From contig NZ_CP091881.1 in NCBI RefSeq assembly GCF_022163125.1, positions 7,207,001 to 7,271,000 of the forward strand: a stretch of DNA of 64,000 bases, read 5' to 3'. Position 1 is the first letter of the stretch. Each line of letters begins with the position of its first letter. The translations under genes and the position numbers were made by a program. Positions 1 to 7,516 of this stretch are shown here, in pieces. Under the pieces are notes generated by a model that saw only the letters and a program-made list of their open reading frames with translations, was not told the origin of the DNA and made no database searches. This DNA is from Paenibacillus sp. HWE-109 (GTDB lineage: Bacteria > Bacillota > Bacilli > Paenibacillales > NBRC-103111).

Positions 1-510
1 GCCAAACTCGAAAAACTTTACTTTTTTGATCCCGACATAATTAAATAAGGCTTTCCTCATCAGTACTTTATGCGCATTATTCAGCCAGTACAGCGGGTAT
101 AAGGCAGGTCCCTTCATGGTGGAAATGCAGACGACGGATCTCCCCTTGAGGAGCCCTTCCGGCAGGAGTCCGCCCTTATCCCGGTATGCGAAGCCCGAAG
201 CAAACATTTGGTCGATGTAGCCCAAAAGCATAGCCGGGGGACGTCCCCACCAGATCGGGTAGACCAGCACTATTTTATCAGCCCACAGAAGTTGAGTACG
301 ATATTCGGCGAGTCTCGGATCGGCATGCATATCCCTTCTGCGTTTCTCTTTGTTAAAAACCAGGATCGGATCAAACTGCTCCTCATATAAATCCAGCACT
401 TTTACTTCTTCTATATGAGGATTCTCACTGCTTCCCTGAATGACTTTCTGCAAAAAAGCATAGCTTAAACTTTGATGATTCGGATGTGTATAAATAATTA
501 ACGTTTTCAT
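1..510 (-). CDS. NAD(P)H:quinone oxidoreductase, flavodoxin-2 fold (3' end outside window)
   Basis: The frame is open from an ATG at 510 to the left window edge, so the C-terminus is missing; 170 residues are visible. The protein begins MKTLIIYTHPNHQSLSYAFL, a flavodoxin-like strand with an FMN-phosphate-binding loop, and continues with YPIWWGRPPAMLLGYID, the hallmark of the MdaB/YwrO/KefF flavodoxin_2 family. Members are cytosolic flavoproteins that reduce quinones or nitro/azo compounds by two electrons using NAD(P)H. It diverges from a MarR-family gene, and the shared 123-bp region carries two near-identical inverted repeats, one over its likely -35 box. This is the usual arrangement of a quinone- or electrophile-responsive MarR regulator and its detoxifying target. 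The exact substrate cannot be read from the sequence. Confidence 0.85.
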   Translation of the reverse strand, partial: MKTLIIYTHPNHQSLSYAFLQKVIQGSSENPHIEEVKVLDLYEEQFDPILVFNKEKRRRDMHADPRLAEYRTQLLWADKIVLVYPIWWGRPPAMLLGYIDQMFASGFAYRDKGGLLPEGLLKGRSVVCISTMKGPALYPLYWLNNAHKVLMRKALFNYVGIKKVKFFEFG

Positions 511-532
511 GGGACGATGCGCACCTCTTTAC

Positions 533-601
533 TTATCATTTGATAACAAAATCCTAACACGTTCCTTTTTAGTTGTCAAATGATAATTGTTTTTTGATAA
601 T
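533..601. promoter_or_regulatory. Divergent promoters with two MarR-type operators
   Basis: Two related inverted repeats are visible: TTATCATTTGATAA (533-546) and TTGTCAAATGATAA (573-586). On the + strand TTGTCA (573-578), a 17-bp spacer and GATAAT (596-601) form a good promoter for the MarR gene. On the - strand TTGACA (580-575), 17 bp and TAGGAT (557-552) form one for the reductase. The -35 boxes overlap inside the second repeat, so one bound dimer could block both genes. Autoregulation is inferred. Confidence 0.6.
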
Positions 602-633
602 AAATTTGATATCGTGGAGGTGAGGTGATCTCG

Positions 634-1074
634 TTGGACCAAAAGACAATTTTCTATAAATTTGTTTCCTTTATCGCAGCTGTCCATGAAGTTAAGCATG
701 AATTCACCAAAGACGTTAAGCTGGATGAAATTACACCTGTTCAATATGCCATTCTTGAATATCTGGCGGTAAGCCAGCCTGTTACTTTAAGCCAAATCAG
801 CGACTGTATGCATATGTCCATGCCGAATACGAGCCGTGAACTCAAGAAACTAACCGAGAAACACCTGTGCGAAAAGACGGCGGATCCGGGTGATCAGCGC
901 AAGCAGTTCATTCGTCTTTCAGACAACGGGCAAGCTACGATGGATGCAGCCTTCAAAGGATTGGAAGCCCGCTTCTTGCAGCGGGTTCAACATGCGTCCG
1001 CGGAGGATCTGGCAGCCATTGAGCATGCGCTGGATGTGCTTTCCGCGAATGTATTTTATCCGCCTAAAGCGTAG
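634..1074 (+). CDS. MarR-family transcriptional regulator
   Basis: A winged-helix regulator of about 146 residues. The central part (QYAILEYLAVSQP, then LSQISDCMHMSMPNTSRELK) is the MarR helix-turn-helix, followed by a wing with the conserved DPGDQRKQ segment. I prefer the TTG at 634 because GGAGGTGAGGTGA ends 5 bases before it; a GTG at 625 would sit inside the ribosome site. It diverges from the quinone-reductase gene across two inverted-repeat operators, so it probably represses that gene and itself and is released by an electrophile or oxidant. There is no obvious conserved redox cysteine pair: the visible cysteines are one before the recognition helix and one in the wing region. Confidence 0.85.
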   Translation: MDQKTIFYKFVSFIAAVHEVKHEFTKDVKLDEITPVQYAILEYLAVSQPVTLSQISDCMHMSMPNTSRELKKLTEKHLCEKTADPGDQRKQFIRLSDNGQATMDAAFKGLEARFLQRVQHASAEDLAAIEHALDVLSANVFYPPKA

Positions 1075-1083
1075 AGGAGGGTC

Positions 1084-1275
1084 CTAACGAACCCAACAAC
1101 CTTTATTTGATCAAAATGGGGCATCTGAAAAATCTAATGAATCCCCGACGCGTTATCTCAAGCAAACGGTCACCATGACGCCTACAAACTGCTCGATAAC
1201 GCTAACTCAGTTCATAAGATCGCCAAAGTAGCCATTTTCTCGTCTATAAGCATCATCCAGTTCATTAGAGGTGGC
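1084..1275 (+). repeat. Dispersed intergenic repeat family R1, copy a
   Basis: This stretch matches 7268-7425 and 18322-18535 in the same orientation. The best conserved core is CTATAAGCATCATCCAGTTC followed by ATTAGA, with a second related block about 60 bp upstream (CGATAACGC ... AGTTCAT) that looks like an older tandem copy. No gene lies in the 367-base gap 1075-1441; it holds only this repeat and hairpins. Confidence 0.6.
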
Positions 1276-1329
1276 AGATTGATTGTGCAAGGGCGGCAAC
1301 GGGGCTCAGCAGCTCGGACGCTATAAGTA

Positions 1330-1364
1330 AAGGAGCTAAGCGTGTACAAGCCGCTTAGCTCCTT
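1330..1364. terminator. Bidirectional stem-loop 3' of the SLH gene
   Basis: AAGGAGCTAAGCG (1330-1342) is exactly complementary to CGCTTAGCTCCTT (1352-1364) around a 9-base loop. A closely related hairpin with U-tracts follows the other SLH gene at 7466-7508. A second stem (CTGTCCC/GGGACAG, about 1380-1412) lies between this one and the stop codon. Confidence 0.6.
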
Positions 1365-1441
1365 ATTCATTTCAACCAAACTGTCCCAAAAATCCATTTT
1401 GTCACTGGGACAGCCTCTTTTTCAGTTGGCTGCCCCGTATG

Positions 1442-3124
1442 CTAGTTGATAAACTTCGCATATTGCAGCAATCTTTTGAGCATAACAGCAGCTTGAGCAC
1501 GACTAGCATTAGCCGAAGCTACGAACGTCGTGTCCGTCATCCCCGAGATAATCCCGGCTTTCACAGACTGCGAAACCGAGGCTTTCGCCCAATCGCTGAT
1601 TTGCGAGTTGTCGGTAAACTTGTTTAACAGCTCCGGTTGGCTATCCACGGTTAGGCCAGCAGCGCTTAGCGCTTTGGCTACCATGACAGCCATTTGCTCA
1701 CGGGTAATCTGTGCATTCGGTTGGAACGTGCCATCTTCATAGCCGCTTACCAGCTTACTCTTCACAGCCGCACCAATGGAACCGGCATACCAATCTGTTG
1801 CTTGGACGTCCTTGAACGAAGCCGCAGAGGCATCAGCGGTCAAAGCCAACGCACGCACCAGCAGTGTTGCAAACTCAGCACGCGTAATCGCATGGTCTGG
1901 AGCAAAGTCCGAATCGGTTGCACCGCTAACGACCAACTTGGAAGCTAGCAGTTCAATGTCGGATTTGGCCCAATGGCTTTTAACATCATTGAACGTTTTG
2001 CTGGATGTAACAACACCATAGATGCTGTTACCATTCCTTTTAATCGTTACTTGTTGTTTGCCTTCCGCATTTTCCCCGAACACACTTGGTACGAAGGAAA
2101 TTTCTTGTTCGGTTGGATCATAGAGGACACCTGTGGACGTCTTAGGATCTACAGTACCTGTATAGCTGATGCTGCGATTCACATAATTCGTTCCGAAATC
2201 CTTCAACTCTTTGGTTTGGCCATTTCCTTCGGCAACGATGCTGAAATCAACAGAGTGGCCCAGGCTGGACGCTCCTTTTTTACCGGCACTCTCTTGAATT
2301 TGCTTCTCAAGATCATTGCCAGCAACGCTAATATTCACATGAAACGTTACTTTGGAGCTGTCTGTCCCTAGCGAACGTGCAATTTCATCAAAATTCAGCA
2401 CATTAAGGGGTAAGAAGTACGACTCCTTATCGGAATAGATGCGAATTACAGCATTTGAATTCTTCATGCCTTCGATCAAAACTGAGGCGGGAAGGGAAAC
2501 ATTGGTAGTGCCATTAGCATCGATATTGCCTATTTTAATCCCAATAATAGGTGTTTGTTCTGGCTTGCCTTGCTCTTTGAGCTGAACGAAAGCATCGCTC
2601 AGAAATTTATTGTCAATGGAGACAGCCGTTGTCACTTTGCCATCTGGGCCTGTCACTTTGTTGGAAGTGATGGCGCTAGCATGGATTTGGACGTTGGCTG
2701 GGGTCACGGTGTTGGCGGCTTGACCGCCGCCTCCGCCACCACCAATACTGCCGCCTCCGGCTCCGGCTGGTGCTTTAACAACAAGATCCTTAGACGCTAC
2801 TGTATCGGCTTGTCCAGTGACTACTTGATACGTTCCGGGTAACTCACTGCTTCCCAAAACAAACGTATCCGAGAACTTCCCATTGGTAACTTTTACAATA
2901 TCAAAAAATAGGATGCCGCCCGTTGGTCTAATAACCTTGATAATAACCTCGGAGTTTGTGGAAGTCCCCGTAATCGTTACGGTTCCACCTGGACTAATAG
3001 TTGGGATATCCGACAGCACGATTGATGATTGTTCTGCGAATGCCCCAATAGGAGCTATGGTTAAACTCGTTAACGCTACAGATAAAGCGATTGTAAAAGT
3101 TAAAATAAGCTTTAGTGGTTTCAC
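1442..3124 (-). CDS. Secreted S-layer homology (SLH) domain protein
   Basis: 560 residues. A signal peptide (residues 1-30, ending GAFA-EQ) is followed by a short Ig-like module (about 31-118, 'SPGGTVTITG'), a glycine-rich hinge with seven glycines in a row (about 123-135), an unassigned beta-rich region (140-375) and three SLH domains (about 380-560; FNDVKSHWAK, FKDVQATDWYAG, FTDNSQISDWAK). SLH triplets bind pyruvylated secondary cell-wall polymer, so the protein should be held on the cell surface. The GTG start at 3124 has GTGAGGATG upstream. It is 67 bp downstream of the 929-aa surface-protein gene on the same strand and is probably co-transcribed from the SARP-type promoter at about 6.1 kb. 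No catalytic domain was recognised; an adhesion or matrix role is inference. Confidence 0.85.
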   Translation of the reverse strand: MKPLKLILTFTIALSVALTSLTIAPIGAFAEQSSIVLSDIPTISPGGTVTITGTSTNSEVIIKVIRPTGGILFFDIVKVTNGKFSDTFVLGSSELPGTYQVVTGQADTVASKDLVVKAPAGAGGGSIGGGGGGGQAANTVTPANVQIHASAITSNKVTGPDGKVTTAVSIDNKFLSDAFVQLKEQGKPEQTPIIGIKIGNIDANGTTNVSLPASVLIEGMKNSNAVIRIYSDKESYFLPLNVLNFDEIARSLGTDSSKVTFHVNISVAGNDLEKQIQESAGKKGASSLGHSVDFSIVAEGNGQTKELKDFGTNYVNRSISYTGTVDPKTSTGVLYDPTEQEISFVPSVFGENAEGKQQVTIKRNGNSIYGVVTSSKTFNDVKSHWAKSDIELLASKLVVSGATDSDFAPDHAITRAEFATLLVRALALTADASAASFKDVQATDWYAGSIGAAVKSKLVSGYEDGTFQPNAQITREQMAVMVAKALSAAGLTVDSQPELLNKFTDNSQISDWAKASVSQSVKAGIISGMTDTTFVASANASRAQAAVMLKRLLQYAKFIN

Positions 3125-3147
3125 GTTTCATCCTCACTTTCTGCTTT

Positions 3148-3178
3148 GTTTGAACTGCCCGCAAGGGGCAATTCAAAC
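3148..3178 (-). other. Intercistronic stem-loop
   Basis: GTTTGAACTGCCC (3148-3160) pairs with GGGCAATTCAAAC (3166-3178); the single mismatch is a G-U pair in the - strand RNA. It lies between the 929-aa and 560-aa surface-protein genes, and no U-tract follows. It therefore looks more like an mRNA-processing or 3'-stabilising hairpin than a terminator. Confidence 0.5.
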
Positions 3179-3191
3179 AGGAAATTATTTG

Positions 3192-5981
3192 CTAATCTAT
3201 ATTCTGGATATAATCATACTCTGCTTCTGTAATCTGAGTAGCAAGGTTAACCCCAACCGATAATGGGCTATTGCTATATTCACTTACAACAAAGGCCTTA
3301 ACCGTATAGGCTGAATTTGTCTTCGCATCCGCCATATTAAAGTTTGCTGTAAATGTCCCTCTGGCGAATTGCTCCGATTCTGCAGCAACAATACTTACTG
3401 GAGTTTGACCATTCATGAGCTGGAAAATCACATTTAAATGACCATAAGATCGATTGCTGGCAATTTTAACTTTCGCCGTAATACCGTCCTCTGTATCGAT
3501 AGTCACTGGGGTGATATAGTAGGAATCCTTGCTTTGAACAGCTCTAATATCATTTGTAGAACTTGAATTAAAACCATTTGCATAAATTTCAACCTTGTAA
3601 TACAGATCTTCCTCAAATACACCTTGATTGATCGTAACTTTACCTTTCCCTACCGTGTATTCAGCCGACGATAAAGTTCTTTCGTTCCAATCGTATGGCC
3701 AGATATACGTTCTCTCCTTTACAACAACCTTCTCAATTTTGCTTCTCCAAGATTCATTGTCTTCAAAGGTAAGAACACTAGGGGCATCGCTAAAAAACGA
3801 TCCTAATAAATACGGAGCATACAAATCTGTACGAATATTGCCCGATAATACGGTTGTCGTTAAAATATTTCCCGATGTATCCTTGAGCGCATTCGCTGCT
3901 ATTTTAATTTGCAACTTCCCTTGAATAAGATTATAAAAATAGACGTGAACATACCTGCCATTGATTGCGACGGAATCCTTAGCTTGAAGAGCCGAGAACG
4001 TTGCGCCATTATCAGTTGAATACATGACTGCCTCTTTGAGATGAGATCCTGCAGCATCTTTCGTATTATCTACTAGGCTGCTGTAGTTACTGGAGTTTTG
4101 AATATTGAAATATAAGGCAGCAGTATGACTTGTTATTAAATTGGCACTTGAAAATGTAGGAGGATAAAAATCATTAGGTACTAATGCCTCTGTAAGAATA
4201 GACTCCGCCAAAACATGCTGAGCGCTGTCTTTAAGTGTATTCGCTGAGATATGAACTTTTGTATTTCTATCCACAAGTGGGGTGGAGAAATGAATCACCA
4301 TTTTCTTGTCAATAAAAGTAATCGTGGTAGAGGCGTCAATGGATTTTTCAACTCCACCAATGGACAATTTAACGGCTGATTGAAGATCTTCCAATGATGT
4401 TAGGTTGCTTGTAATATTTTTATCAAAAAATAGGGTCCAATCCTTATTTCCGTTATCGATTGTCGAATTCAAATATTGGGCTGAAACCACTGATGCAGTA
4501 AGAAATTGGGTGACTAAGCCTGAGCGCTGAATATTACCATGAACATCTTTTAAAACATTGGGGTCAATAGCAATTTTATTTTTTGCTCCATTTAAAGCTG
4601 TGTGCAAGGTCACCATTAGTTGCTTATCGGATAATTGAACGCTATCCTGCCCATCTAGGTTCTCAAATTCACCATTATCGCTTCTCTCTATGAAAACAAA
4701 ATTAGCTAAAGAGTTGCATGCACGATACCAAACACATGAATTCATGCTGTTATCATAAAGCTTTTTATCATAAGTTAACGTAATAATTTTGCCATCCGCG
4801 CTGACTTCTGCTTTTTGAAAATTAGGTGCAGTAATGTCGCTTACCACAATGGAACTTCTCTCATCATCAACTGTCAATATTTCGCCAGACGGAATACCAA
4901 TACTAGTTTTTAAGGCATTGGCTGCTATTTTAATCGTATAAGTCCCCGGTGTCAGGGCTGGAAAGAAGTGTATTCCTAATCCTCTATCTTGTGATCTAAA
5001 TACAGGCTCATTGCTTCCCACCGCGACCTTATCGTTGGCACCAAGCGCTTGAAAAGCTCCATTATCCTTAGAGATAGTGACTGCTGCTTTTAATGCATCT
5101 TCACTTAACGTAGTTCCAAAATCTTGATTAAAATATAAAGTTAAATCCGAGTTATCGTACAATCTATTATAAGTATAAGCCAGGGCGTTTAGGTTTAAGT
5201 CCGCATACAGTTCCTCATTTACATTCCCGTTCACACCTTTTATCGCGCCACTTTGTACTTGAATGGCTTGATACCCGCTCCGTGCGGAAGCAAATGTAAT
5301 CACCATTTGATTGCCACTTATAGAAATTTGGTCATTAGCACTTAATGGAATAAACTCCGAGTCATCGTAAATAGGCTGAATATTTACAAACTTATGCAGA
5401 TCAACTGGATAGGTTTGGGTGTTCTCAACGTATGTAGCTGTTTGCACCGTCGTATTAAAAGTTAGAGTCACAACTTTAAAATCGTTGCTAATAGATTTAC
5501 TTTCTATTTCTGGTGCACTCAAATCATTAGCAATAATCGGACTAGTGACTTGATCAATTGCTAATGTGTTGCTATTATCCTGCTCTGCTACGGCACCTGC
5601 TTTAATTCGAATTAGGTTATTATCACCTACAAGTGGGTTAGAAAAACAAAGGACTAGGGCGCCTGTATTAGATATGCGCACATAAGCTTGATTCGAATTT
5701 ACCAAACTAGTAAATGCACCTTCATTTGTCCTTTTAATATCAATTAAAGATAAATAACCACTCAATAATTCAACTGGTTTATTAAATGTTAATGTAACAT
5801 CCCGATTTTGGTTACTAACAACCGTACTTTGCAAAGTAATTGGTGTTGTCACTGCTTGTATCGCATGCGCCGTAGTGGAAAAACTTGCGCTAAATGGCAC
5901 AATAGCTATCGTTAAGGCTAACAGGAAAGCAACAATTCTTCCTGATATTGTTTTCTTGAATCCTTCGTTTTTCTTAAACAT
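3192..5981 (-). CDS. Large secreted repeat protein with SwmB-like Ig domains
   Basis: 929 residues with a signal peptide (about 1-40, hydrophobic FLLALTIAIVPFSASF, cleavage near AHA-IQ) and then about six to seven divergent beta-sandwich repeats of roughly 110-130 residues. Each repeat carries 'V.LTFNKPV', 'SKDNGAFQALGANDKVAV' or similar, and 'KIAANALKD' motifs. This pattern is typical of the SwmB/'flagellar-system-associated' repeats found in long bacterial surface proteins. There is no SLH, LPXTG or lipobox anchor, so the protein is either released or held by the co-transcribed SLH protein downstream; that partnership is inference. The ATG at 5981 has TAGGAGTG upstream. A direct-repeat promoter of the predicted SARP regulon lies 117-158 bp upstream. 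Confidence 0.75.
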   Translation of the reverse strand: MFKKNEGFKKTISGRIVAFLLALTIAIVPFSASFSTTAHAIQAVTTPITLQSTVVSNQNRDVTLTFNKPVELLSGYLSLIDIKRTNEGAFTSLVNSNQAYVRISNTGALVLCFSNPLVGDNNLIRIKAGAVAEQDNSNTLAIDQVTSPIIANDLSAPEIESKSISNDFKVVTLTFNTTVQTATYVENTQTYPVDLHKFVNIQPIYDDSEFIPLSANDQISISGNQMVITFASARSGYQAIQVQSGAIKGVNGNVNEELYADLNLNALAYTYNRLYDNSDLTLYFNQDFGTTLSEDALKAAVTISKDNGAFQALGANDKVAVGSNEPVFRSQDRGLGIHFFPALTPGTYTIKIAANALKTSIGIPSGEILTVDDERSSIVVSDITAPNFQKAEVSADGKIITLTYDKKLYDNSMNSCVWYRACNSLANFVFIERSDNGEFENLDGQDSVQLSDKQLMVTLHTALNGAKNKIAIDPNVLKDVHGNIQRSGLVTQFLTASVVSAQYLNSTIDNGNKDWTLFFDKNITSNLTSLEDLQSAVKLSIGGVEKSIDASTTITFIDKKMVIHFSTPLVDRNTKVHISANTLKDSAQHVLAESILTEALVPNDFYPPTFSSANLITSHTAALYFNIQNSSNYSSLVDNTKDAAGSHLKEAVMYSTDNGATFSALQAKDSVAINGRYVHVYFYNLIQGKLQIKIAANALKDTSGNILTTTVLSGNIRTDLYAPYLLGSFFSDAPSVLTFEDNESWRSKIEKVVVKERTYIWPYDWNERTLSSAEYTVGKGKVTINQGVFEEDLYYKVEIYANGFNSSSTNDIRAVQSKDSYYITPVTIDTEDGITAKVKIASNRSYGHLNVIFQLMNGQTPVSIVAAESEQFARGTFTANFNMADAKTNSAYTVKAFVVSEYSNSPLSVGVNLATQITEAEYDYIQNID

Positions 5982-6097
5982 AGAACTTCTTCACTCCTAT
6001 CAATTTTTATAATCGTTTACGTTTCTTGCTTTCCTATTCTTTGCCCCATTATTTTTACTCCATGTTATTTCCTCTCTTCCTATTTCTGCTAAATCTA

Positions 6098-6139
6098 AGT
6101 CTATCAGAGTCCAATGACGGCAAAATGACAAACTCCGAC
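6098..6139 (-). promoter_or_regulatory. Predicted SARP-type activator site and promoter
   Basis: Read on the - strand, GTC-centred repeats start at 6139 (GTCGGAG), 6129 (GTCATTT) and 6118 (GTCATTG). The last 7-mer ends 8 bp before a -10-like TAGACT (6103-6098). No TTGACA is present at -35. The same layout occurs at 10653-10694 and 15486-15517. The rest of the 324-base gap 5982-6305 holds the leader and no gene. Confidence 0.6.
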
Positions 6140-6305
6140 AGCATTAAGGCACATTTCATCTATTTGGCATAAATATGGTTCACATCCGAATAAAATGTAC
6201 AATTACTGTCGAAATTTGTAGAAATCCCACTATCTACTTGTTCTCATTTCACCTATACTTATTTGAGAAGGTTTGTCAATAAATAGGTTAAAGGAGTGAG
6301 ATAAA

Positions 6306-7232
6306 GTGATACTAGACAATTTAAATTCCCACGAAAGTACCCAGGTCCTTAAAGAAAATTTCGTACTAGCTGCACTGGAGCAATCGTTGGCTATGATTGA
6401 GTTTAATATAGAGGGAGAAGTGCTTTGGGCGAATGAAAACTTCGCGCAAGCGATGGGCTACCAAGTAGCCGAGCTTCCCAAGATGCACCATCGAGAGTTT
6501 TGCTTGCCTGAATATGCCCAGAGTTCGAAGTATAGGGATCTGTGGCATAACTTAAGAAATGGGGTTAAATTTCAGGAGAAAATTATTCGTGTGGGGAAAG
6601 ACAGCAGAGCTCTATGGCTGGAAGCAACCTATATGCCTGTTTACAATGATGAGGGGCAGGTTGTTGCTGTCTTGAAAGTAGCTACGGATATAACATCGCG
6701 GGAAGCAGCGGCTACCCAAGTAAGGAACGAACTGCAGCAAATGGCAGAGAATCTGCTTGCCCGTACCGAGGCGGGGATCCAACGCAGTCAGCAAGTAGCA
6801 TCCACCATTGAACATGTAGTTAAGGACAATGAGAACAACCTGAACTCTCTGATGGACCTTGAACGTCAGACCAAAGTCATTCGCGGCATTGTCCAGACGA
6901 TCCGGGATTTTGCCTCACAAACAAATCTACTCGCTTTGAATGCGACAATTGAGGCGGCCCATGCCGGTGAGCACGGACGTGGTTTTAACGTTGTGGCAAC
7001 GGAAGTCCGGAAGCTTGCTCAGAATGTTCAAGTAGCTATTAAAGAAATTCAAATTACGGTGAACGCTATTTCTGAACAGGTTAGTCAGGTCAGTCTTGGC
7101 ACAACAAACTCCCAAAAGGCAATTATCATTAGCCAAAATCAAATCCAACAAGCGGTGGACGCTTTTACCGACATTGGTGAAGCAGCTGAGAGTTTGGATG
7201 CCCAGGCTAAAACTTTGAGCGATTTGATTTAA
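6306..7232 (+). CDS. Soluble PAS-domain methyl-accepting chemotaxis protein
   Basis: 308 residues and no membrane segment. An N-terminal PAS domain (about 20-133; 'GEVLWANENFAQAMGY', ending 'VLKVATDIT') is followed by a short coiled-coil and the chemoreceptor signalling hairpin (about 165-300). The highly conserved tip FASQTNLLALNATIEAAHAG and GRGFNVVATEVRKLA that contacts CheA and CheW is intact. The PAS could bind a cofactor such as haem or flavin, or sense a small ligand or redox state, but no diagnostic residue was identified. The GTG start has GGAGTGAG 5 bases upstream. It diverges from the surface-protein operon. The receptor is shorter than most MCPs, with only one signalling hairpin. 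Confidence 0.85.
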   Translation: MILDNLNSHESTQVLKENFVLAALEQSLAMIEFNIEGEVLWANENFAQAMGYQVAELPKMHHREFCLPEYAQSSKYRDLWHNLRNGVKFQEKIIRVGKDSRALWLEATYMPVYNDEGQVVAVLKVATDITSREAAATQVRNELQQMAENLLARTEAGIQRSQQVASTIEHVVKDNENNLNSLMDLERQTKVIRGIVQTIRDFASQTNLLALNATIEAAHAGEHGRGFNVVATEVRKLAQNVQVAIKEIQITVNAISEQVSQVSLGTTNSQKAIIISQNQIQQAVDAFTDIGEAAESLDAQAKTLSDLI

Positions 7233-7267
7233 GGGTTACTACTGAAGGGGCCCTCCCGCAAGACAAA

Positions 7268-7425
7268 GACCTTAGGCAAGCCCCCTCCCCAAATCATTAT
7301 TCCATGCAAATGATCACCTTTCCGCCTAAAAGCCACTCGATAACGCCTATTGAGTTCAATAGATCGCCAAAACAGCCATTTTTTCGTCTATAAGCATCAT
7401 CCAGTTCATTAGAATGGACAGATCG
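7268..7425 (+). repeat. Dispersed intergenic repeat family R1, copy b
   Basis: It shares AAATGATCACCTTTCCGCCT with copy c (18.4 kb) and CTATAAGCATCATCCAGTTC with copy a (1.2 kb), but lacks about 70 bp of the 5' part seen in those copies. Like copy a, it sits directly in front of the hairpin that closes an SLH gene. Confidence 0.6.
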
Positions 7426-7465
7426 GCTAGGCGTGCTCAGCTTCAAAGGCAGTTGCGGTGGACGC

Positions 7466-7508
7466 AAAAAAAGAAGCTAAGCATATACAAGCTGCTTAGC
7501 TTCTTTTT
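7466..7508. terminator. Bidirectional terminator
   Basis: GAAGCTAAGCA (7473-7483) pairs with TGCTTAGCTTC (7493-7503), flanked by A-tracts and T-tracts on both sides, so it can stop transcription from either the chemoreceptor gene or the SLH gene. Its sequence is related to the hairpin at 1330-1364. Confidence 0.8.
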
Positions 7509-7516
7509 CATTATCG

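Noticed and set aside
1439..3263. Several + strand open frames across the SLH gene
   Set aside because: They are antisense to a protein with a signal peptide and three SLH domains and encode no recognisable family.
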